Program-made: the position numbers and the translations under genes
Shown here: one piece after another, positions 1 to 4,759 of the stretch
How the letters are laid out: every line of letters starts with the position of its first letter
Numbering within the stretch: position 1 is the stretch's first letter
The notes under the pieces: model-generated
What the model was told of the DNA's origin: nothing
The model's input: the letters and a program-made list of their open reading frames with translations, nothing else
The model's database searches: none
DNA from: an uncultured Caryophanales bacterium
GTDB lineage: Bacteria > Bacillota_I > Bacilli_A > RFN20 > CAG-288
NCBI GenBank assembly: GCA_937896065.1
Contig: CALBLI010000009.1
Coordinates: 1-6,616 of the forward strand
DNA length: 6,616 nucleotides
Direction: 5' to 3'

Positions 1-66
1 AGTTGGCTCTGCATTAATTAATCCAAAACAACTAACAAAACTTAATATAATCAATCTTTTTTTCAT
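1..66 (-). CDS. N-terminus of an exported protein (signal peptide), cut by window edge
   Basis: On the minus strand an ATG at 66-64 opens a frame of 22 codons that runs off the window without a stop. It reads MKKRLIILSFVSCFGLINA followed by EPT. The three basic residues after Met, the hydrophobic core (residues 5-17) and the small residues before EPT are the layout of a Sec signal peptide, with cleavage likely after INA. A lipoprotein reading is possible but weaker, because FVSC (residues 10-13) has Phe where a lipobox usually has Leu. A promoter lies at 120-148 and the upstream transcript is terminated at 150-179, so the gene looks independently transcribed. Only a weak purine-rich stretch (GAAGAAA) precedes the ATG. 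The mature protein is outside the window, so its function cannot be named. Confidence 0.65.
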   Translation of the reverse strand, partial: MKKRLIILSFVSCFGLINAEPT

Positions 67-119
67 TTTGTATTTTCTTCAATTTTAATTACAAACTTTT
101 ATACCTCATAATCGAAATC

Positions 120-148
120 ATTCTAACAATTTTTTAATCCTTTTTCAA
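120..148 (-). promoter_or_regulatory. Probable sigma-A type promoter for the leftward exported-protein gene
   Basis: On the minus strand, TTGAAA (148-143) and TAGAAT (125-120) are separated by exactly 17 bases. Each box differs from consensus at one position. Transcription would start near 113, giving a leader of roughly 45 nt before the ATG at 66. The -35 box lies just past the U-tract of the tRNA-Ser terminator, as expected for a new transcription unit. In DNA this A+T-rich chance matches occur, but two good boxes at ideal spacing in the right place make it credible. Confidence 0.5.
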
Positions 149-149
149 T

Positions 150-179
150 AAAAAAGGACCCACCATTTCTAGTGAATCC
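150..179 (-). terminator. Intrinsic terminator ending the tRNA-Ser transcript
   Basis: Read on the minus strand, GGATTCACTA (179-170) pairs with TGGTGGGTCC (165-156) around a GAAA tetraloop. All ten positions pair, with G-U wobbles, and six T residues (155-150) follow. This is a classic Rho-independent terminator. It lies about 95 nt past the 3' end of tRNA-Ser and just before the promoter of the next leftward gene. On the plus strand the hairpin is followed by AGTGAATCC-flanking sequence without a T-run, so its direction is clear. Confidence 0.8.
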
Positions 180-274
180 TTAATAAATATCGGCTTTTCT
201 TCAACCAATTAGGAAGTTTAGCCGTAAATTTGAACCTCAACTGCAATGCAGTAAGCGTTCGCATAGCATACAAC
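150..274 (-). other. Structured 3' tail between tRNA-Ser and its terminator; possible small RNA
   Basis: This 125-nt stretch is transcribed with tRNA-Ser if the terminator at 150-179 is used. It contains foldable elements on the minus strand. One is CGGCT (224-220) pairing with AGCCG (195-191), enclosing a symmetric AAA/AAA internal loop and an inner stem CTTC (216-213)/GAAG (202-199). Another is a short ACTGC/GCAGT hairpin around 240-252. I see none of the signature motifs of SRP RNA, RNase P RNA, tmRNA or a T-box, and no convincing ORF with a start and ribosome binding site. It may simply be a tRNA trailer removed by processing. An independent small RNA is a possibility, not a conclusion. 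Confidence 0.3.
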
Positions 275-366
275 TGGCGGAGCAGGGGAGATTTGAACTC
301 CCGCTGGGCTATTCACCCACTGGCGGTTTTCAAGACCGCTCCCTTCAGCCGCTTGGGTACTGCTCC
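275..366 (-). tRNA. tRNA-Ser (anticodon UGA)
   Basis: The minus strand gives a complete 92-nt class II tRNA including an encoded CCA (277-275). The acceptor stem GGAGCAG (366-360) pairs perfectly with CTGCTCC (285-279), with discriminator G. The anticodon stem GCGGT/ACCGC holds the loop CTTGAAA with anticodon TGA (332-330), reading UCA and other UCN codons. The long variable arm contains a TGGG/CCCA stem, and the T arm is GGGAG-TTCAAAT-CTCCC. The long variable arm, G73 and anticodon all agree on serine. It lies 47 bp downstream of tRNA-Val in the same direction, with a terminator-like hairpin in between, and its own transcript ends at 150-179. Confidence 0.97.
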
Positions 367-371
367 AAAAG

Positions 372-400
372 ATAAAAAGAAAAGCCTTGTTACAAAGGCT
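372..400 (-). terminator. Intrinsic terminator between tRNA-Val and tRNA-Ser
   Basis: On the minus strand, AGCCTT (400-395) pairs with AAGGCT (388-383) across a 6-nt loop, and TTTTCTTTTT follows immediately. This has the form of a Rho-independent terminator for the tRNA-Val transcript. Its location directly upstream of the co-directional tRNA-Ser is puzzling. Either tRNA-Ser has its own promoter or termination here is partial. The only promoter-like sequence upstream of tRNA-Ser is weak: TTGTAA, inside the hairpin, and TATCTT, 15 bases later. Confidence 0.6.
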
Positions 401-413
401 AATTGGTTAATGA

Positions 414-489
414 TGGTGGGCGCTACAGGGATCGGACCTGTGACCTTCCGCACGTCAAGCGGATGCTCTCCCAGCTGAGCTAAACGCCC
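414..489 (-). tRNA. tRNA-Val (anticodon GAC)
   Basis: The minus strand encodes a complete 76-nt cloverleaf with CCA included (416-414). The acceptor stem GGGCGTT (489-483) pairs with AGCGCCC (424-418), including one G-U pair, with discriminator A. The D arm is GCTC-AGCTGGGA-GAGC, and the anticodon stem TCCGC/GCGGA holds loop TTGACGT with anticodon GAC (456-454), which reads GUC/GUU valine codons. The T arm is ACAGG-TCCGATC-CCTGT. The T-loop begins T-C-C rather than the usual T-T-C, so the near-universal U55 (pseudouridine) position is C (window base 435). All stems are intact, so the gene looks functional. A consensus promoter lies 14 bp upstream. Confidence 0.95.
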
Positions 490-502
490 AAAAACCTTGA
501 AA

Positions 503-531
503 ATTATAATATATATTGAAATATGTGTCAA
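503..531 (-). promoter_or_regulatory. Perfect consensus promoter for tRNA-Val
   Basis: On the minus strand TTGACA (531-526) and TATAAT (508-503) are both exact sigma-A/sigma-70 consensus boxes with an ideal 17-base spacer. Transcription would begin near 496, about 7 nt before the mature 5' end of tRNA-Val at 489. Such strong promoters with very short leaders are typical of stable RNA genes. It diverges from the atp promoter at 539-567, and the two -35 boxes are only 7 bp apart. Confidence 0.85.
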
Positions 532-538
532 GAAAAAA

Positions 539-567
539 TTGATTTTTTATCTATTTGAATAGATAAT
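539..567 (+). promoter_or_regulatory. Probable promoter of the atp operon
   Basis: TTGATT (539-544) and GATAAT (562-567) are separated by 17 bases. The -35 box matches consensus at four of six positions and the -10 box at five of six. It is the best plus-strand candidate between the tRNA promoter and the first atp gene. Transcription would begin near 574, essentially at the ATG of the first gene (575), which would make that message leaderless or nearly so. A perfect inverted repeat (547-566) covers the spacer and most of the -10 box. The region is so A+T-rich that the assignment is tentative. Confidence 0.45.
547..566. repeat. Perfect 9-bp inverted repeat overlapping the atp promoter; operator candidate
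   Basis: TTATCTATT (547-555) and AATAGATAA (558-566) are exact reverse complements separated by the two bases TG. The dyad fills most of the promoter spacer and runs into the -10 box, a position where a bound dimeric repressor would block polymerase. No known operator family is recognised. The arms are seven or eight A/T out of nine, so a weak cruciform or chance palindrome in A+T-rich DNA remains possible. Confidence 0.4.
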
Positions 568-574
568 ATTTACT

Positions 575-976
575 ATGCTTAAAAAGAAAGAAATATATAT
601 TACATTTACAAGTGTTTATTTGCTTGCTTTAATAACACTGATTGTTACTTTATCATTCAAGTTATTTTATGCTTCTTTATTTATAAGTATTTCAATTCTT
701 TTAAATTCAATTATACCTTTTTCTTTTTTAAATAATGATAATTCAGATTTAAAAAAAACAAGTAAAATATATCTATTTTCTTTCTTAAGATTATTCATCA
801 TGATACTTGCTACAATCATTCCTTGTCTATTATATTTTTTCATACCTTTTATTGAAAAAGAAGTTAATGTCGGTTTTTTATTTTTTTCACCCATATTCTC
901 ATTAATTCAGTATATAATAATAAGAGTGTTTGCTATTCTTTCTCTAAAAAATGAGACAAACACTATAAACAAATAA
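575..976 (+). CDS. atpI: AtpI-like membrane protein, first gene of the atp operon
   Basis: This encodes a small (133 aa), very hydrophobic protein with four likely membrane segments, at about residues 8-28, 30-51, 66-92 and 99-122. Basic residues lie at the N-terminus (KKK, 3-5), and charged loops separate the segments. The four-helix topology, the size and the position immediately before atpB fit AtpI, the ATP synthase accessory protein implicated in c-ring assembly and Mg2+ handling in other bacteria. The sequence itself is poorly conserved, so the call rests mainly on topology and synteny. No Shine-Dalgarno sequence precedes the ATG, and the predicted transcription start falls at the ATG. 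The stop codon is one base from the atpB start, so the two are probably translationally coupled. Confidence 0.65.
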   Translation: MLKKKEIYITFTSVYLLALITLIVTLSFKLFYASLFISISILLNSIIPFSFLNNDNSDLKKTSKIYLFSFLRLFIMILATIIPCLLYFFIPFIEKEVNVGFLFFSPIFSLIQYIIIRVFAILSLKNETNTINK

Positions 977-977
977 A

Positions 978-1784
978 ATGAATATTGATAATATCTTAAA
1001 CAGTGATTTTCCAAATAATATCCCTGTTGAACTCATCACATCTTTTCTTGTTATGTTAATCATAATCATTTTTTCATTTGTTGTTTATTTTAAACAAAAA
1101 AAAGTCAAACCACTTGATAAACCAAAAGGTGTTGTTTCTTTAATGGAAATGGCAGTTGAATTTATTGATAAAAAAACTGGTGAAGATATGGGCGTTTTGC
1201 ATCTTAATGTCGCCCCTTACTTTCTTTGCTTAGCAATATATATCTTTTTAGGCTTTCTTATCGGTATGATGGGTATACCTAATTTCATTTATTTAGGCGA
1301 GAAATCACAATTGAATTCATCCAAATTATTTACAGCTTTACCAAATACATTTACTAATTTAGCATTCCCTTTAATTATCGGTCTTATATCATGGATACTG
1401 ATTCAAGCTTGCTCAATCAGATTTAATAAAGCTAAATACTTGAAACAGTTTGTTTCACCAATACCTGCTGTTGGCTTGCTAACTGTCTTTTCTCCGCTCA
1501 TTTCATTATCATTTCGTTTGTTTGGTAATGCTTTAGCAGGTTTCTGTTTAAGTACAATCACATATTTTGCTTTCCAATCTATGTTAAATGGTTTTGGACT
1601 CATTGCTGTTCCTTTTGTTATGCCATTTTTCCACGCATATTTTGATTTATTTTCAGGATTTATCCAGACACTTGTCTTTGTAACTTTGTCAATGATGGAC
1701 ATTGCAAATGAAGGTCCTTCTGTTGAAGAACAGTTGCAAATGGTGTCGCTTAAATATTCGCTTACTAGAGATTTATTATCTTAA
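978..1784 (+). CDS. atpB: F1Fo-ATP synthase subunit a
   Basis: This is the membrane stator subunit (268 aa) that forms the two ion half-channels against the c-ring. The motif SLSFRLFGNALAG (177-188 region) contains the essential arginine, R180, equivalent to E. coli aArg210. The last helix, HAYFDLFSGFIQTLVFVTL, includes Q230 at the usual conserved glutamine and acidic D223, both typical of the family in Firmicutes. Membrane segments are visible at about 18-38, 80-100, 127-147, 165-200 and 205-242. The C-terminal tail after 243 is hydrophilic. The start at 978 lies one base after the atpI stop and has no evident Shine-Dalgarno sequence, so translation probably depends on reinitiation. The N-terminus fits the usual extracytoplasmic stretch of the family. 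Confidence 0.95.
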   Translation: MNIDNILNSDFPNNIPVELITSFLVMLIIIIFSFVVYFKQKKVKPLDKPKGVVSLMEMAVEFIDKKTGEDMGVLHLNVAPYFLCLAIYIFLGFLIGMMGIPNFIYLGEKSQLNSSKLFTALPNTFTNLAFPLIIGLISWILIQACSIRFNKAKYLKQFVSPIPAVGLLTVFSPLISLSFRLFGNALAGFCLSTITYFAFQSMLNGFGLIAVPFVMPFFHAYFDLFSGFIQTLVFVTLSMMDIANEGPSVEEQLQMVSLKYSLTRDLLS

Positions 1785-1790
1785 ATTTAT

Positions 1791-1797
1791 AAGGAGG
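1791..1797 (+). promoter_or_regulatory. Strong ribosome binding site of atpE
   Basis: AAGGAGG lies seven bases before the ATG at 1805, an almost complete match to the anti-Shine-Dalgarno sequence. The preceding genes lack any clear site. This contrast agrees with the need for about ten or more c subunits for each a subunit. Confidence 0.8.
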
Positions 1798-1804
1798 AGA
1801 TATT

Positions 1805-2083
1805 ATGAATTTTCTAAAAATGTTAGCTGATGCAACCTTAGACAACCCAGGTTATTGGCAAGCTCAAGGGCAAAAGTATATCGGTATCGGTATCATGCTC
1901 ATCGTCATGGCTTTTGTCTCTTTTGGTGAAGCATTAGTCTGTATGGAAGCTGTCAAAGGTGTTTCAAGAAATCCTGAAGCTAATGGTAAGATTAGAACCA
2001 CCATGATTATCGGTGCTTCACTTGTTGAAACTTGTGCTATTTACACCCTTGTTTTAGCAATCCTTTTGATTTTCGTTGCTTAA
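1805..2083 (+). CDS. atpE: F1Fo-ATP synthase subunit c, probable Na+-type with two carboxylates
   Basis: This is the proteolipid (92 aa) whose oligomeric ring rotates as ions bind. It forms a hairpin: helix 1 at about residues 24-50, the polar loop with KGVSRNPEA (51-59; RNPEA is the family's RQP-type loop), and helix 2 at about 66-91. The ion-carrying carboxylate is E75 in VETCAIY. T76 and Y80 occupy the positions of the Na+ ligands S66 and Y70 of Ilyobacter tartaricus, and E42 occupies the position of Q32. Two carboxylates plus T and Y match the Na+ motif described for Fusobacterium nucleatum. The helix-1 glycine repeat is largely lost (M35, F37, S39, G41, A43). The N-terminal extension of some ten residues is longer than in many homologues. 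Na+ coupling is an inference from these residues. Confidence 0.95.
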   Translation: MNFLKMLADATLDNPGYWQAQGQKYIGIGIMLIVMAFVSFGEALVCMEAVKGVSRNPEANGKIRTTMIIGASLVETCAIYTLVLAILLIFVA

Positions 2084-2095
2084 TTAGAGGTAAAA

Positions 2096-2692
2096 ATGAA
2101 AAAGAAGCTGCTTCATGCTTCAGTTTTACTTCTACCACTTTTGCTTCTAACATCATGTGAGAGTCAAAGTATTTCTGATACCATTCAATCAACTATCAAT
2201 AATGCATTACCAAACTTATGGGTATCCCTTGCACAGCTTGGTGCTTTTATTGTGACTGTTTTTATTTTCTTTAAATTTGCTTACAAGCCAATTAAAGAAA
2301 AGATTAAAGCTAGAAACGAATATGTTTCTAAAAACATCAAAGATTCAAATGATGCATTAAATAAAGCAAATGATTTAAAAGCTGAATCAGAAATAAAACT
2401 TAAAGAAGCACATAAAGAAGCTAATAAAATTGTTGAACAAGCAAGTATTCAAGCTAATATTGAAGCTAATAAAATCAAAGAAGATGCTCAAAAAGACATT
2501 GATAAAGAGATGGATAATGTTAAAGCACTTTTAAAAGAAAAAGAAGAATATTTAGAAAGAAAATCACATGATGAGATAGTCTCATCAGCTTTAGATGCAT
2601 CAAAAGAAATTCTTGGTAGAGAATTCACGCATGATGATAATGATAAACTTGTTGATGATTTCATTTCTAAAATGAAAGAAGAGAATAAATAA
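2096..2692 (+). CDS. atpF: F1Fo-ATP synthase subunit b, with lipoprotein signal
   Basis: This is the peripheral-stalk subunit (198 aa) that links subunit a to the F1 head. It starts with a lipoprotein signal peptide: KKK at 2-4, a leucine-rich core, and the lipobox LTSC with the modified cysteine at residue 21. A membrane helix follows at about 40-62, then the conserved YKPIKEKI turn. A long, highly charged coiled coil (about 70-165) is rich in K, E, A and N. The C-terminal part (SSALDASKEILGREF, about 162-176) resembles the delta-binding end of b. The family normally has a single N-terminal anchor, so the extra signal is unusual, but it is known from Mycoplasma pneumoniae. An AGAGG site precedes the ATG by five bases. 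It lies 12 bp after atpE and 2 bp before atpH. Confidence 0.93.
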   Translation: MKKKLLHASVLLLPLLLLTSCESQSISDTIQSTINNALPNLWVSLAQLGAFIVTVFIFFKFAYKPIKEKIKARNEYVSKNIKDSNDALNKANDLKAESEIKLKEAHKEANKIVEQASIQANIEANKIKEDAQKDIDKEMDNVKALLKEKEEYLERKSHDEIVSSALDASKEILGREFTHDDNDKLVDDFISKMKEENK

Positions 2693-2694
2693 TT

Positions 2695-3234
2695 ATGGAT
2701 CGTAATCTTCTTTTGCATTTTTCACAAGCTATCTATGATGTTTCAAAAACTGATAATAAAGTTGAAGAATATTATAATGACTTACTTTATGTTGATAAAG
2801 TTCTAAAAGAGAATCCTGATTTTGTTTCTTTTTTAAGCAGTCCTACTATCGATTATAAAGTCAAAGAAAAAGCAATTGAAGATGTTTTTTCTTCTATTTC
2901 AAAATCAGTCTATGCTTTTCTTTTAATTGTTATTAAAAAACATCAAATTAAGCATTTTACATATATTGTTTCTAATTATTTAAATCTATTAAATGTTGAT
3001 AAAAATATTCTTGAAGGAATCATCTATACTCCGTTCAAACTTGATGATCAAACAATTGAAAAACTTCAAGATGTCTTTTCAAAAAAATATAAAAAGAATA
3101 TTTATTTAAAAGAAAGAATTGATAAAAAACTGATTGGTGGTTTAAAAATTAATATCAATGATACTTTATATGATTATTCTATTTCTAGCAAGATAGATAA
3201 TATCAAAGATAAGTTGACTTATAAAGAAGAGTAG
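2695..3234 (+). CDS. atpH: F1Fo-ATP synthase subunit delta
   Basis: This is the OSCP/delta subunit (179 aa, the usual length) that joins the b stalk to the top of the alpha subunits. The N-terminal half (about 1-105) is predicted to be helical, with the short SSP motif (48-50) near the loop where homologues have a similar 'fL.sP' element. The C-terminal signature KKLIGGLKININDTLYDYS (about 144-162) matches the family consensus for this domain. The ATG lies two bases after the atpF stop, and the site before it (AAGAAGAG, within atpF) is weak, suggesting translational coupling. Sequence divergence is high, as is normal for delta, but the C-terminal motif and gene order make the call secure. Confidence 0.92.
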   Translation: MDRNLLLHFSQAIYDVSKTDNKVEEYYNDLLYVDKVLKENPDFVSFLSSPTIDYKVKEKAIEDVFSSISKSVYAFLLIVIKKHQIKHFTYIVSNYLNLLNVDKNILEGIIYTPFKLDDQTIEKLQDVFSKKYKKNIYLKERIDKKLIGGLKININDTLYDYSISSKIDNIKDKLTYKEE

Positions 3235-3240
3235 TTTGTT

Positions 3241-3245
3241 GGAGG
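3241..3245 (+). promoter_or_regulatory. Ribosome binding site that fixes the atpA start
   Basis: GGAGG lies five bases before the ATG at 3251. An upstream in-frame TTG at 3236 would place this site inside the coding region, and the TTG has no binding site of its own. The ATG is therefore the start. Confidence 0.85.
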
Positions 3246-3250
3246 TAGTT

Positions 3251-4759
3251 ATGGCTAGTAATAATGTGATTTCAAATTTAATAAAAAAAGAAATTGAAAA
3301 CTATGATAAAAACATCAAAACTGATGACGTTGGTTCAGTCATCTCAGTCGGAGATGGAATCTGCACTATATATGGTCTTGATAAAGCAATGTATGGCGAA
3401 CTTTTAGTTTTCCCAAATGATATATATGGAATGGTTATGAATCTCAATGAAGATTCCATTGGTGCTGTTATTTTAGGTAATGAGAATGGTGTATATGAGG
3501 GAGATGTTGTTAAAAGAACCAATCGTGTTGTATCTGTTAAAGTAGGTGAAAGTTTACTTGGTAGAGTTGTAAATGCATTAGGTGAACCAATTGATGGGAA
3601 AGGTGAAATTGTAAGTGACATCTATCTACCAATTGAACAAGATGCTCCTAAAATTATGGATAGACAATCAGTTAATGAACCCCTTGAAACTGGTATAAAA
3701 GCTATCGATTCAATGATTCCTATTGGTAAAGGTCAAAGAGAACTTATAATCGGTGATAGACAGACTGGTAAAACTGCTATTGCTATTGATACTATCATCA
3801 ATCAAAAAGGGAAAGATGTCATTTGCATCTACTGTGCCATCGGTCAAAAAAATTCAACCATTGCTCAGATTGTTGAAAAATTAAAAGCTTACGATGCTTT
3901 AGATTATACAATCATTGTCAATGCATCAGCTAGTGAATCAGCTCCAATGTTATATGTTGCTCCATATGCTGCTACATCCATGGGTGAATATTTTGAAAAA
4001 CAAGGTAAGGACGTACTTATCATCTATGATGATTTATCAAAACATGCGGTCTCTTATCGTGCTTTATCACTTCTTTTAAAAAGAAGTCCAGGAAGAGAAG
4101 CATATCCTGGTGATATCTTCTATCTCCATTCACGTCTTTTAGAACGTGCCTGCAAGTTATCTGATGAAAAAGGCGGAGGAAGTATAACTGCTCTTCCTAT
4201 TGTTGAAACCCAAGCGGGTGATATTTCAGCATACATTCCAACAAATGTCATTTCAATTACTGATGGTCAAATCTTTTTATCAACTGATTTATTCAATGCT
4301 GGGCAAAGACCAGCTATTGATTCTGGTCTATCTGTTTCACGTGTTGGATCGGCTGCTCAAATTAAGGCAATGAAACAAGTTGCAAGCAATATCAAGATTC
4401 AACTTGCTTCTTATCAAGAATTATTAGACTTTTCTAGATTTGGATCTGATTTAGATCAAGTTACTAAAAATATCTTAGCTCATGGTGCATCTTTGATGGA
4501 AGTATTAAAGCAAAAACAATATTCTCCACTATCGATGGAAGATGAAATTATCGATATTTATATTGCTCAATCTTCTTTGCTTGATGATGCTAAAAAAGAG
4601 GATATTCATAAAGTTTTAAAACTCACTCATTCTTATTTGACTACTAATAATAATGAAGTATTTGAAGACATCAAAAAGAATAAGATATTAAATGATACTA
4701 TCAAAGATAAAATCACTAAAGCCTGTATAAGCGTCAAAGAAGGTTTAAATAATGAGTGA
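3251..4759 (+). CDS. atpA: F1Fo-ATP synthase subunit alpha
   Basis: This is the non-catalytic nucleotide-binding subunit (502 aa from the ATG, the usual length) that alternates with beta in the F1 head. The N-terminal beta-barrel (about 20-90) leads into the nucleotide domain. Walker A is GDRQTGKT (168-175) and the Walker B region is LIIYDD (256-261). The signature GLSVSRVGSAAQ (359-370) holds the arginine finger R364, which reaches the catalytic site of beta. The C-terminal helical domain is complete. The start is set by GGAGG at 3241-3245. An in-frame TTG at 3236 would add five residues (MLEVV) but has no site. The gene ends in TGA, and its last eight bases overlap the atpG start, which indicates coupling and shows that UGA is a stop here. 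Confidence 0.98.
   Translation: MASNNVISNLIKKEIENYDKNIKTDDVGSVISVGDGICTIYGLDKAMYGELLVFPNDIYGMVMNLNEDSIGAVILGNENGVYEGDVVKRTNRVVSVKVGESLLGRVVNALGEPIDGKGEIVSDIYLPIEQDAPKIMDRQSVNEPLETGIKAIDSMIPIGKGQRELIIGDRQTGKTAIAIDTIINQKGKDVICIYCAIGQKNSTIAQIVEKLKAYDALDYTIIVNASASESAPMLYVAPYAATSMGEYFEKQGKDVLIIYDDLSKHAVSYRALSLLLKRSPGREAYPGDIFYLHSRLLERACKLSDEKGGGSITALPIVETQAGDISAYIPTNVISITDGQIFLSTDLFNAGQRPAIDSGLSVSRVGSAAQIKAMKQVASNIKIQLASYQELLDFSRFGSDLDQVTKNILAHGASLMEVLKQKQYSPLSMEDEIIDIYIAQSSLLDDAKKEDIHKVLKLTHSYLTTNNNEVFEDIKKNKILNDTIKDKITKACISVKEGLNNE

Noticed and set aside
138..158. Palindrome TCCTTTTT / AAAAAGGA around CAATA
   Set aside because: It arises from the terminator U-tract and the A/T-rich promoter next to it. 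The terminator hairpin at 156-179 is much more stable and competes for part of it.
156..165. GGTGGGTCC on the minus strand, resembling the GGTGG-ACC core of a T-box
   Set aside because: It lacks the rest of the T-box sequence and the specifier stem, it is one arm of a plain terminator, and no aminoacyl-tRNA synthetase or amino-acid gene is visible after it.
230..478. 82-codon open frame on the plus strand
   Set aside because: It runs antisense through both tRNA genes, has no ribosome binding site, and its composition is dictated by the tRNA sequences.
313..531. 72-codon open frame on the minus strand
   Set aside because: It covers tRNA-Val, its promoter and part of tRNA-Ser. The well-formed cloverleaf genes explain the sequence.
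667..894. Minus-strand frame inside the atpI-like gene, and similar ones at 1403-1702, 2488-2718, 3301-3621 and 5553-5738
   Set aside because: Each is antisense to a conserved atp gene, lacks a ribosome binding site and shows no family motif, so they are shadows.
3236..3250. TTG start for atpA, adding MLEVV
   Set aside because: The only ribosome binding site (GGAGG) lies between this TTG and the ATG, so the ATG at 3251 is the start.
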